This document shows, in pieces, positions 1 through 7,350 of a stretch of DNA of 39,201 nucleotides. Both the position numbers and the translations under genes were made by a program. Under the pieces are notes generated by a model. That model searched no databases, was not told the origin of the DNA, and saw only the letters and a list, made by a program, of their open reading frames with translations. The stretch is from Neisseria sicca 4320 (lineage in GTDB: Bacteria; Pseudomonadota; Gammaproteobacteria; Burkholderiales; Neisseriaceae): the NCBI RefSeq assembly GCF_000193735.1, contig NZ_AEPF01000149.1, forward strand, positions 1 through 39,201, written 5' to 3'. Position 1 is the first letter of the stretch. Every line of letters begins with the position of its first letter.

Positions 1-48
1 TTTGCCATGGCAAATTTCCTATCTTTAAAATACTGAGAAAATGGTATT

Positions 49-123
49 TGGTGCCCATGGGCAGATTTGAACTGCCGGCCTCTCCCTTACCAAGGGAGTG
101 CTCTACCCCTGAGCTACATGGGC
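49..123 (-). tRNA. tRNA-Thr (anticodon GGT)
   Basis: The minus strand folds as a full cloverleaf: acceptor GCCCATG pairs with CATGGGC, followed by A and an encoded CCA (49-51). The anticodon arm CTCCC/GGGAG encloses the loop TTGGTAA, and the T-arm carries GTTCAAATC. The anticodon GGT reads threonine ACC/ACU codons. It is the last of three tRNAs on this strand. In many proteobacteria the Tyr-Gly-Thr cluster precedes an EF-Tu gene, so a tuf gene may lie just beyond the left edge (inference). Confidence 0.96.
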
Positions 124-134
124 CAATAGACTAT

Positions 135-208
135 TGGAGCGGGTGAAGGGAATCGAACCCTCACCGTAAGCTTGGAAGGCTTCTGCTCTACCATTGAGCT
201 ACACCCGC
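135..208 (-). tRNA. tRNA-Gly (anticodon TCC)
   Basis: The minus strand gives acceptor GCGGGTG paired with CACCCGC, then T and an encoded CCA. The anticodon loop CTTCCAA gives anticodon TCC (glycine GGA/GGG), and the T-loop is GTTCGATTC. It lies 11 bases upstream of tRNA-Thr and 36 bases downstream of tRNA-Tyr, so the three are probably one processed transcript. Confidence 0.96.
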
Positions 209-244
209 AGACTTATTGCATCAATGCTCCAATATATTGGAATT

Positions 245-328
245 TGGTGGTGGGAGAAGGATTCGAACCTTCGAAGCTCTCGCAACAGATTTACAGTCTG
301 CCCCCTTTGACCGCTCGGGAATCCCACC
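245..328 (-). tRNA. tRNA-Tyr (anticodon GTA)
   Basis: At 84 bases this is a class II tRNA with a long variable arm. The minus strand has acceptor GGTGGGA paired with TCCCACC, then A and CCA. The anticodon loop is ACTGTAAAT with anticodon GTA (tyrosine), and the T-loop is GTTCGAATC. It is the first gene of the tRNA operon and begins about 14 bases after a well-formed -10 box. Confidence 0.96.
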
Positions 329-341
329 AAAAGAGAACGCA

Positions 342-370
342 ATTTTATTCGCGACTCAGATTTTCGTCAA
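342..370 (-). promoter_or_regulatory. sigma70-type promoter of the tRNA-Tyr-Gly-Thr operon
   Basis: On the minus strand TTGACG (365-370) and TAAAAT (342-347) are separated by exactly 17 bases, near consensus at both boxes. The predicted start lies a few bases before the mature 5' end of tRNA-Tyr. Confidence 0.75.
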
Positions 371-427
371 GTTATTTTTTGGTTTTGTTTTTAACAAATA
401 ACTCAATTTATTGCTTTAAAAAAGAAT

Positions 428-679
428 TTATTTGAACTGAATGATTTTTTCGTATTTTGCCATCAGCTCTTCGTGCGTTTCCGGATGCTCTTCATCAATC
501 AGGATACAATCCACAGGACATACCTGCTGGCATTGCGGCTCATCGTAATGACCTACGCACTGCGTACACAAATTAGGGTTGATTTCGTAAATTTCTTCAC
601 CTTGCGAGATGGCGTCATTGGGACACTCCGGCTCGCAAACGTCACAGTTAATGCACTCATCTGTAATAAAGAGCGACAT
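428..679 (-). CDS. YfhL-type 2[4Fe-4S] ferredoxin
   Basis: This is an 83-residue cytoplasmic electron carrier. Two cysteine clusters are visible: an N-terminal CINCDVCEPECP (CX2CX2CX3CP) and a second CTQCVGH...CQQVCPVDC with the longer spacing typical of YfhL/Alvin-type dicluster ferredoxins. The C-terminal tail is acidic and helical. The reading frame stays open further upstream, but ATG at 679 is chosen because AAGGA sits just before it and the family begins MSLFI/MALxI. It is probably expressed alone from an extended -10 promoter upstream. The redox partner cannot be told from the sequence. Confidence 0.92.
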   Translation of the reverse strand: MSLFITDECINCDVCEPECPNDAISQGEEIYEINPNLCTQCVGHYDEPQCQQVCPVDCILIDEEHPETHEELMAKYEKIIQFK

Positions 680-724
680 TTCTTTTCCTTTTTCATTTAA
701 ATTATCAAAACCGATTGGGCGCGG

Positions 725-733
725 ATTATAGCA
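725..733 (-). promoter_or_regulatory. extended -10 promoter for the ferredoxin gene
   Basis: The minus strand has TGC directly before a perfect TATAAT (725-730), an extended -10 element. No good -35 is spaced correctly. It is about 45 bases upstream of the ferredoxin ATG. Confidence 0.5.
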
Positions 734-800
734 CAAACGCGTCAAAAACAATCCGTTTAGGCGAATGTTTACACCCTGGTAATGATTCTCAAATCTCTTA

Positions 801-1367
801 CTATTCAGCCACTTGGATAAATTGCAAAAGCACAAAACTGCTCTTGCCCGCCCGTCCTTCGCGATAAAGCTCCAACCACTCGGGAAAATCGGGCAACTCC
901 CCTGCTTCAATATAGACCATTGCCCCGTTTTTCAAGCTGTTTTTCAAAGAAGCAAACAAATTTTCCCAGCCCTGCCACGCAAACGGCGGATCCAAAAAGA
1001 CCACATCAAACTTTTCAGACGACCTCTGCAAATACGCAAGACCATCGGTATTGAGGATTTCCAGTTTATCCAAACCCAATACTCTGGCGTTTTGCCGCAG
1101 CATATCGGCAGTTTTACGATTATTATCCGCCAGCACTACCCTTTTCGCGTTACGGGACGCGGCTTCAAATCCCAACGCACCGCTTCCGGCAAACAAGTCC
1201 AACACATTCAGACCGGTCAAATCCTGACCGAGCCAATTGAAAAGTTTTTCGCGGACACTGTCAGGTGTCGGACGCAGACCGTCTGCATCTGCAAAAACCA
1301 GTTTCCGTCCCCTGCATTGTCCGCCGATGATGCGGACTTGATTTGAATGTTTGCTGTGTTTGTTCAT
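801..1367 (-). CDS. rsmD: 16S rRNA (guanine966-N2)-methyltransferase RsmD
   Basis: This 188-residue enzyme methylates G966 of 16S rRNA in the 30S subunit using S-adenosylmethionine. The N-terminus RIIGGQCRGRKL and LRPTPDSVREKLFNWL are RsmD hallmarks. The SAM-binding motif is VLDLFAGSGALGFEA and the N-methyltransferase catalytic motif is DPPF, after FDVVFL. Length is normal for the family. A DUS lies within the coding region and is read as RSSEK, in a tolerant loop between LAYLQ and FDVVFL. The ferredoxin gene follows on the same strand after 121 bases, with its own promoter. Confidence 0.95.
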   Translation of the reverse strand: MNKHSKHSNQVRIIGGQCRGRKLVFADADGLRPTPDSVREKLFNWLGQDLTGLNVLDLFAGSGALGFEAASRNAKRVVLADNNRKTADMLRQNARVLGLDKLEILNTDGLAYLQRSSEKFDVVFLDPPFAWQGWENLFASLKNSLKNGAMVYIEAGELPDFPEWLELYREGRAGKSSFVLLQFIQVAE

Positions 1368-1639
1368 GATTGGGAAAACGAATCGTCTTACAGTTTCAGA
1401 CGACCTTTAAAGAATGACAAAACAGCCATTATACAGCAGCGTTTTTTCATTTAAGGCAGCATGAAAACAAATCGACCCATCGCAAAAATTTATTTTTTAT
1501 AATGGTAAACTTACAAAATTTTATAAATTATAAAATATTTTCTCAAATAAAAAGGTCGCTTACGTTTGCCATTAGAACTTTCCCACCGCTTTTTCAGTCT
1601 ATTTGCCATAATACTTAATGAAAATATGGATGGCTGACA

Positions 1640-1861
1640 ATGCCGCTTTGGAAAATTATTTTGGGTGTTTATATCAGCGGTGTGATTGCATTCACCACCC
1701 ATGCCCATTTCTTTGACGAATATTACCGCCACTTGGGATTGATTCCGAACTTAGGGCGAGGCCTGCTTTGGTTCGTCTTTTGTCTGCCCTTGATTGGCAA
1801 AACTGTCGCTTTGATAGTCAGTTTGTTCTTTCTTGCCACGTTGGTTTTCGCGCGGCGTTAA
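1640..1861 (+). CDS. small hypothetical membrane protein
   Basis: The 73 residues contain two hydrophobic helices, about 3-19 (WKIILGVYISGVIAF) and 43-70 (LLWFVFCLPLIGKTVALIVSLFFL), joined by a His/Tyr-rich polar loop. It ends in Arg-Arg. I do not recognise the family. The frame has no earlier in-frame ATG and the ribosome site is weak (GGATGG). A clean DUS-pair terminator 22 bases after the stop supports a real transcript. Its divergent neighbour is rsmD. Confidence 0.5.
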   Translation: MPLWKIILGVYISGVIAFTTHAHFFDEYYRHLGLIPNLGRGLLWFVFCLPLIGKTVALIVSLFFLATLVFARR

Positions 1862-1882
1862 AACTTGTCTTTTATAAAACCC

Positions 1883-1917
1883 AAAAGGTCGTCTGAAATT
1901 TTTCAGACGACCTTTTC
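1883..1917. terminator. DUS inverted-pair terminator
   Basis: Two AGGTCGTCTGAA copies in opposite orientation, only a few bases apart, form a long perfect stem with A-run and T-run flanks. It lies just after the small membrane protein gene. Confidence 0.8.
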
Positions 1918-2018
1918 AGTTTGAATTTGACGACATGAAATATTGAACTGCGTTTCACCGTGTGAAATGCATTTTAAACCTAAACCTCATAAAACTAGAT
2001 AAATTACATTTACTTATT

Positions 2019-2024
2019 TATAAT
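2019..2024 (+). promoter_or_regulatory. -10 box of the UDG-like gene
   Basis: A perfect TATAAT overlaps the first in-frame ATG (2023) of the following reading frame. That ATG would be at or before the transcript start, which favours the later ATG at 2062. The -35 is poor. Confidence 0.4.
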
Positions 2025-2061
2025 GAGTATCTCCGTGAAATATTTATATAAGGTTATTATC

Positions 2062-2754
2062 ATGTCAGATCTGAATGTCAGTAACAGTATATTTCAAGGT
2101 TACAACGACAAACACGGTTTAATGATTTGTGGCTATGAATGGGGCTGGAGTAAAGCTGATGAGGCTGCTTATCTAGCAGGTGAATACAAACTCCCTGAAA
2201 ATAAAATCGACCATACATTTGCCAACAAATCCCTGTATTATGGTGAACAGGCAACAAAATGGCGTTACGACAATACGATAAAAAATTGGTTTGAAATGTG
2301 GGGACACCCCTTAGACGAAAATGAACTGGGCGGTGCTTTTGAAAAATCCCTAGTGCAAACCAACTGGGCAGCTACTCAGGGTAACAATATTGACAATCCA
2401 AACAAATTTCTCCAGCCCGAACACGTCGATAATTTTCTCTACCACATTGAGAAACTACGCCCGAAATTGATTCTCTTCATGGGAAGCAACCTGACAAATT
2501 ATCTTAATCGCGCAAATGTATTGCCGCGCTTCGAGCAGCTTGTCGGAAAACAAACTCAACCGCTACGAGTAGTACAAAAAGATTTTAGCGGTACACGTTT
2601 CAAAATCAGATTCCAATCGTTTGAAAATTGCGAAGTCATTTGTTTTCCCCACACCAGTACCAGCCGCGGTCTATCTTACGATTACATAGCCTTATTTGAA
2701 CCAGAAATGAACCGTATTTTATCGGACTTCAAAACGACACGCGGATTCAAATAA
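2062..2754 (+). CDS. uncharacterised protein with uracil-DNA glycosylase-like motifs
   Basis: This is a 230-residue soluble protein. I do not recognise a named family, but the motif order is like the UDG superfamily. There is a Gly-rich strand turn LMICGYEWG near the N-terminus (UDG motif A region), then VQTNWAA. Next comes a strand-loop PKLILFMGSN (compare the PKxIxxLG strand). Last is CFPHTSTSRGLS near the C-terminus, in the place of the HPS loop of motif B. The canonical catalytic residues are not clearly present, so activity is uncertain. ATG 2062 is chosen over 2023 because AAGG lies 8 bases upstream. The gene is visibly more AT-rich than its neighbours, which suggests acquisition. Confidence 0.6.
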   Translation: MSDLNVSNSIFQGYNDKHGLMICGYEWGWSKADEAAYLAGEYKLPENKIDHTFANKSLYYGEQATKWRYDNTIKNWFEMWGHPLDENELGGAFEKSLVQTNWAATQGNNIDNPNKFLQPEHVDNFLYHIEKLRPKLILFMGSNLTNYLNRANVLPRFEQLVGKQTQPLRVVQKDFSGTRFKIRFQSFENCEVICFPHTSTSRGLSYDYIALFEPEMNRILSDFKTTRGFK

Positions 2755-2771
2755 ACCAATCACAGAAAAGC

Positions 2772-2807
2772 AAAAGGTCGTCTGAAAATTTTTCAGACGA
2801 CCTTTTC
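2772..2807. terminator. bidirectional DUS-pair terminator between convergent genes
   Basis: An inverted DUS pair with an AATTT loop, A-tract on one side and T-tract on the other, lies between the convergent UDG-like gene and topA. Confidence 0.8.
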
Positions 2808-2827
2808 TCTTTTAAACCGATCTAATC

Positions 2828-5134
2828 TCACTCTTTCGGTGCAGGCGGTTCAATCTGTTCTTTCCAGCCGCATTCTTTTTGCGGGCAGACTTTTTCCACG
2901 CCCCAGCGTTTGGTGGTTTTGATGGTCAGTACCGGCCATGCGCATTTTGGACAGGTTTCGGCGACGGGCGGATTCCAAGTGGCGTAGTTGCAGTCGGGAT
3001 AGGTGCTGCAACTGTAAAACAATTTGCCGTAGCGGGATTTGCGCTCGACGAGGTTGCCTTTTTTGCATTGCGGGCATTGGACGCCGGTATCTTTCGGTTT
3101 TTCCAGCGGCTCGACGTGTTTGCATTTGGGGTAGTTGGCGCAGCCGATGAATTTGCTGCCGGTGCGGCTGTATTTGTACACCAACCGTCCGCCGCATTTG
3201 GGGCATTCGCGCCCGTCGAGTTCGGCTTGCTCAGCTTCGGCTTTGGCGATGCGCTCGGCGGCTTCTTCGGCGGTTTCGTTGACGTTGCGCGTGTAGCTGC
3301 ACTCGGGATAGCCGGCGCAGGCGACGAAGCGGCCCATTTTGCCGAACTTGATTTGCAGTTTGTGTTCGCCGCATTTGGGGCAGGTTTCGTCGAGTTCCTG
3401 CGTGGTGAATTTGGCGCGTTCGATGCCTTCTTTTTCTTCCACTTGCTTGATGAACGGTTTCCAGAATTTGTCCATCACGGGAATCCAGCGGCGTTTGCCG
3501 TCGGCGATTTCGTCGAGCTGATCTTCGAGTTTGGCGGTGAAGTGGTAGTCGACGTATTGGGCGAAGTGTTCGGTCAGGAATTTGTTGACGATGTCGCCTG
3601 TGTCGGTGGGCATGAAGCGTTTTTGCTCAAGGGTAACGTACTCGCGGTCTTTGAGTGTGGAAATAATGCTGGCGTAGGTCGAGGGGCGGCCGATGCCGTA
3701 TTCTTCGAGGGCTTTAACCAGCGTGGCTTCGTTGTAGCGCGGCGGCGGGGTGGTGAAGTGTTGTTCGCCGTAGAGTTTGTCCACGGGCAATTTGTCGCCT
3801 TCGCTCATTTCGGGCAGTTTTTTGCTGTCTTCGCCTTCTTCATCGTCGCTGCTTTCTTCGTAAACGCTGAGGAAGCCTGCGAAGGTTTGCACTTGTCCGG
3901 TTACGCGGAATACGCCTTTGCCGACGGTAATATCGACGGTGGTTTGGTCGAATTTGGCGGGCGTCATCTGACAAGCGACGGTACGCTGCCAAATCATTTG
4001 ATAGAGTTTGAACTGGTCTGCGCTCAGGAAGGGTTTGACGCTTTCGGGCGTGCGGTACACGGAAGTCGGACGGATCGCTTCGTGGGCTTCTTGGGCGTTT
4101 TTGGATTTGGTTTTGTATTGTTTGGCGGCACTCGGCAGATATTCTTTGCCGATTTTGTTTTCGATGTAATGGCGGATTTCGGTTAACGCTTCATCCGCCA
4201 AATTCACGCTGTCGGTACGCATATAGGTAATCAGACCGATGGCGCCCTGCCCCACGTCTATACCTTCATAAAGCTGCTGGGCGGTACGCATGGTACGGTC
4301 GGTGGTGAAGCCGAGTTTGCGCACGGCATCCTGCTGCATGGTAGAAGTGGTGAACGGCGCGGCGGGGTTGCGGCTGCGCTTTTTCTTTTCGATGGCGGTA
4401 ACGACTGCCTCTTTGCCTTCGAGTTCTTTCAATACGTCGGATTGAGCGGCTTCGTTCGGCAGGTCGAATTGTTCGAGTTTCGCGCCGTTGTATTGGGCGA
4501 GTTTGGCGGTGAACTTGCTGCGGCCTTTGTGGCTGTCGAGATGTACCGTCCAATATTCCTGAGCTTCAAACGCGCGGATTTCGTTTTCGCGTTCGCAAAT
4601 CAGACGCAGGGCGGGACTTTGCACACGACCCGCGCTCAAACCGCGGCGGATTTTTTTCCACAACAACGGCGAGAGGTTAAAACCGACCAGATAGTCCAGC
4701 GCGCGGCGGGCTTGTTGCGCATCCACCAAGTCCATTTCGATTTCGCGCGGGTTGGCGACGGCGTCGAGCACGGCGTTTTTGGTGATTTCGTGGAACACGA
4801 CACGCTGCGGCTTGATGTTTTTCAGGCCGCGTTTGGTTTTGAGGATTTCATAAAGATGCCAAGAAATCGCTTCACCTTCCCTATCCGGGTCGGTTGCGAG
4901 GTAGATGTTTTCGGCTTCTTTGGCTCCGGCGACAATCGCATCGACGTGTTTGGCGTTGCGTTTGATCAGGTCATATTTCATGGCGAAGTCGTGTTCGGGA
5001 TCGACGGCACCGTTTTTGGGGACGAGGTCGCGGACGTGGCCGTAGGAGGCCAGAATTTCGAAATCGCCGCCAAGGTATTTTTTCAGGGTTTTGGCTTTGG
5101 ACGGTGATTCGACGATTAAGAGGTTTTTCGCCAT
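2828..5134 (-). CDS. topA: DNA topoisomerase I
   Basis: This 768-residue type IA topoisomerase relaxes negative supercoils. The Toprim domain begins LLIVESPSKAKTLKKYL and includes DPDREGEAISWHL. The catalytic tyrosine is Tyr304 in GLITYMRTDS. Four C-terminal zinc-ribbon units with CPKC/CPQC pairs (roughly residues 580-760) bind single-stranded DNA, as in E. coli TopA. The start MAKNLLIVESPSKAK at 5134 matches the family; the frame extends upstream without a start that fits better. It is the last gene of dprA-smg-topA, an order conserved in many beta- and gammaproteobacteria. An inverted DUS pair separates it from smg, so it may have separate transcription. Confidence 0.97.
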   Translation of the reverse strand: MAKNLLIVESPSKAKTLKKYLGGDFEILASYGHVRDLVPKNGAVDPEHDFAMKYDLIKRNAKHVDAIVAGAKEAENIYLATDPDREGEAISWHLYEILKTKRGLKNIKPQRVVFHEITKNAVLDAVANPREIEMDLVDAQQARRALDYLVGFNLSPLLWKKIRRGLSAGRVQSPALRLICERENEIRAFEAQEYWTVHLDSHKGRSKFTAKLAQYNGAKLEQFDLPNEAAQSDVLKELEGKEAVVTAIEKKKRSRNPAAPFTTSTMQQDAVRKLGFTTDRTMRTAQQLYEGIDVGQGAIGLITYMRTDSVNLADEALTEIRHYIENKIGKEYLPSAAKQYKTKSKNAQEAHEAIRPTSVYRTPESVKPFLSADQFKLYQMIWQRTVACQMTPAKFDQTTVDITVGKGVFRVTGQVQTFAGFLSVYEESSDDEEGEDSKKLPEMSEGDKLPVDKLYGEQHFTTPPPRYNEATLVKALEEYGIGRPSTYASIISTLKDREYVTLEQKRFMPTDTGDIVNKFLTEHFAQYVDYHFTAKLEDQLDEIADGKRRWIPVMDKFWKPFIKQVEEKEGIERAKFTTQELDETCPKCGEHKLQIKFGKMGRFVACAGYPECSYTRNVNETAEEAAERIAKAEAEQAELDGRECPKCGGRLVYKYSRTGSKFIGCANYPKCKHVEPLEKPKDTGVQCPQCKKGNLVERKSRYGKLFYSCSTYPDCNYATWNPPVAETCPKCAWPVLTIKTTKRWGVEKVCPQKECGWKEQIEPPAPKE

Positions 5135-5167
5135 GGTTTGTTCTCTTTTAATGTATTGGATGATGCG

Positions 5168-5216
5168 TTTCAGACGACCTTTCTGAACAAGCTGTGTCAA
5201 AAGGTCGTCTGAAAAG
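5168..5216 (-). terminator. DUS inverted pair between smg and topA
   Basis: TTTCAGACGACC and GGTCGTCTGAAA form a 12-base-pair stem around a 25-base loop. It could attenuate read-through from smg into topA. The long loop makes it a weaker terminator than the tight pairs elsewhere. Confidence 0.5.
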
Positions 5217-5218
5217 GT

Positions 5219-5674
5219 TTAATGCATGGTCGCTTTGCCGTTGAGCGCGCCCATCAGGTCATCGCCGATTAAGACGGGCAATTCGCTTTTGTGCGCCCAC
5301 AACAAGAGCAACACCAGCACTTTAGCCGTATCGAGCGTGATTTCTTCGGGCGGGATGTGCATCAGGGCGTGGATGACGATTTCGCGCTGCTCGTAAGTGA
5401 TGGCGCGTTCGGCAACCAGATACTGCATCAGCCCCATGACTTCCTGCGTCAGGTTTTCCACTTCTTCGTTGCAATACACGCGCAGGGCATGACTATCGAA
5501 CGGCGCGGCGGCGAATTCGGAGGTGTTGAACAACACTTCCATCATCATCAGCGTATTGCCGATTTCCGTAACGTCAAAACCCGCATCTTCCAACAGGCGG
5601 CCCAAATCCTCCGGCGGCGGGCAGTTGTCAAAATCTTGGAAGTGTTCGATGAGATAGGCGATGACTTCTGTCAT
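5219..5674 (-). CDS. smg: Smg family protein (DUF494)
   Basis: This 151-residue acidic cytoplasmic protein begins MTEVIAYLIEHF, continues with a Leu-rich helical body and ends LIGDDLMGALNGKATMH, all typical of Smg/DUF494. A good ribosome site (AAGGAACC) precedes ATG 5674. Its exact biochemical role is unknown. It sits between dprA and topA, its usual genomic place, and starts 25 bases after the dprA stop, so co-transcription with dprA is likely. Confidence 0.93.
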   Translation of the reverse strand: MTEVIAYLIEHFQDFDNCPPPEDLGRLLEDAGFDVTEIGNTLMMMEVLFNTSEFAAAPFDSHALRVYCNEEVENLTQEVMGLMQYLVAERAITYEQREIVIHALMHIPPEEITLDTAKVLVLLLLWAHKSELPVLIGDDLMGALNGKATMH

Positions 5675-5699
5675 GCTGGTTCCTTAATAAATGAATCGA

Positions 5700-6919
5700 T
5701 TATGCTTTTATGCGCTGATAGCGACCGCCCGGCAAGGCGGCGACGATGCCGTCGAGTTCGTATTCCAGTAATCGGGCGTAAACGTCTGCCGCCGCCCATG
5801 CGGTTTGCTGCGCCAATATATCAGGATGCACGGGGTCGTAACCCATGGCGTTCAGCAGCTCGTCTTCTGATGTCGGCGCAGCAACCGTATTGGCTTGCAC
5901 CGGCTGTTTTTGGACATGAAGGTCGTCTGAAAACGGCAAAACAGGTTCAGACGACGTCTCTTTAACGGCGATGCGTTTTTCCGTTTTTTGTTTTTCTTAT
6001 TTATAGAATATGATGGAACTGCCGCATTTTGCAATAGTCCCGGACATTCGTGAAGGATGTCGTCCAAACATTCCACCAATTTTGCGCCGTCTTTAATCAG
6101 CTTGTGGCAGCCTTTGCTGTGCGGATTATCTATCGAACCGGGCACCGCCATCACCTCCCGCCCCATCTCCGCCGCCAGCTTGGCAGTAATCAGCGAACCG
6201 GATTCCAAGGCTGCCTCAACCACCAGCGTAACCTGCGACAACGCGGCAATCAGGCGGTTTCGGCGCGGGAAGTTGCCCGCAAACGGGCGCGTATCCAAAG
6301 GAAACTCACTGACAATCAATCCTTTTTCGGCGATTTCATAAGCAAGGTTTTTATTGGACGGCGGGTAAATGCGGTCTATGCCCGTCCCCCATACGGCGAT
6401 GGTGCCGCCGCCCGCCTGCAACGCGCCTTGATGGGCGGCGGTGTCGATACCCGAAGCCATGCCCGACACGACGGGAATATCCTTTTCGCTCAACGCCCTA
6501 CCAAAATCTTTGGCAATCCGCATCGCCTGCGGCGTGGCATGGCGGCTACCGACAATGGCGGCGGAAGGTTTGTGCAACAGCTGCACGTTACCGCGCAAGA
6601 ACAAAACCGGCGGCGCGGTAATGCCCTGCGTCAGCATTTCAGGAAAATCATCATCTTGCAGCAACAACAGACGGCAGCCGTCCTGCGTTTCCCATTGCAA
6701 CGCCGCTTCCGCAGCCTTTTGCGCCAACGCCCGTTTTTCCGCATTGCGCCAAGATTCGGCTGCCTGCTTGTGGCGCACCACCGCGGCAATTTGCTCCGCA
6801 GGAGCGTCCAGCGTGGCTTTCGCGCTGCCGAAACGTTGCAGCAGGAGCAAGAAGCCCTCCGCGCCGACATAAGGCGTAAACGCCAGTTGCAGCCAGTCAA
6901 GGCGGTCGTTTTCCGTCAT
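5700..6919 (-). pseudogene. dprA: dprA, DNA-processing protein A, with a one-base frameshift
   Basis: DprA binds incoming single-stranded DNA and loads RecA during natural transformation. The N-terminal SAM-like region and Rossmann fold are intact: AIVGSRHATPQ, VVSGMASGIDTAAHQGAL, GTGIDRIYPPSN, FPRRNRLIAALS and VVEAALESGSLITAKLA. The frame then shifts within adjacent A-runs of the minus strand (A5 at 5991-5995, A6 at 5984-5989), and translation runs out of frame to a stop at 5852, giving about 355 residues. The winged-helix C-terminus (LLNAMGYDPVHPDILAQQ ... LPGGRYQRIKA) continues in another frame to 5700. Adding one A to a run would give exactly 407 codons, a normal DprA length. A sequencing error, a mutation or a slippage site could each explain it. 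Start ATG 6919 has AAGGGGA upstream. Confidence 0.88.
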
Positions 6920-7009
6920 CAATTGTGTCCCCTTGTTGTTTTCAGACGACCTTTTATCGGGAGGTCGTCTGAAAACGAATAAATGTCAGTATTTAAAGAT
7001 AAAGTCGGC

Positions 7010-7050
7010 AAACTTTAAACCGATACGGCGTTCCCGCGCCTGATTCCGGT
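7010..7050. repeat. degenerate Correia element end
   Basis: AACTTTAAACC followed by TACGGCGTT matches the inner side of the CREE terminal repeat seen intact at 17319-17388, but the TATAGTGG terminus is gone. This is probably a relic. Confidence 0.4.
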
Positions 7051-7283
7051 TTCGTGTCTGTTTACCGTCATGCGGGTACTACCAAACAGTCGGCAGCCCG
7101 TTAGTAACTTTTGTAATATTTTTATATTCTACACGATACGGCAGAAATGTCCGCTATTTGAATGTTTGCCGCACTCTGCCGTGATTCCTTCTCCCGCCTG
7201 CACGAAAATGGCGCACTCAATAAATGAACCGGATCTGCATCAGTGGGCTGGATACGGCAAAAGCGAACAGATTAATGGCAAAC

Positions 7284-7336
7284 AAGGTCGTCTGAAAACA
7301 TACCGCGGCGTGCCGTATGCTTTCAGACGACCTTTT
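7284..7336 (-). terminator. ntrX terminator (DUS pair with extended stem)
   Basis: Inverted GGTCGTCTGAAA/TTTCAGACGACC arms are extended by an inner GCATACGGC-type complementarity. The stem lies 14 bases after the ntrX stop and is flanked by runs of A and T. Confidence 0.65.
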
Positions 7337-7350
7337 ATCCTACTACCGCC

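Larger units (their letters stand above)
6920..7350. other. intergenic region between ntrX and dprA
   Basis: These 431 bases hold a tight inverted DUS pair at 6939-6976, a probable decayed CREE end at about 7010-7050 and a second inverted DUS pair (7284-7336) downstream of ntrX. The plus-strand frame across 7070-7420 has no family features and overlaps ntrX, so I do not call it. No clear dprA promoter was seen. Confidence 0.6.

Noticed and set aside
2879..4186. 435-residue plus-strand open frame
   Set aside because: It lies antisense to topA, has Phe/Gly/Ala-biased composition and no family motifs: a shadow of high-GC coding DNA.
5700..5939. A separate 79-residue gene between smg and dprA
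   Set aside because: Its sequence is the DprA winged-helix domain; it is the displaced end of dprA, not an independent gene.
5984..5995. Programmed -1 ribosomal frameshift in dprA
   Set aside because: The runs do not form a canonical X-XXY-YYZ heptamer in the incoming frame (bases before the A-runs are G and C). Simple indel or sequencing error is more likely, though slippage cannot be excluded.
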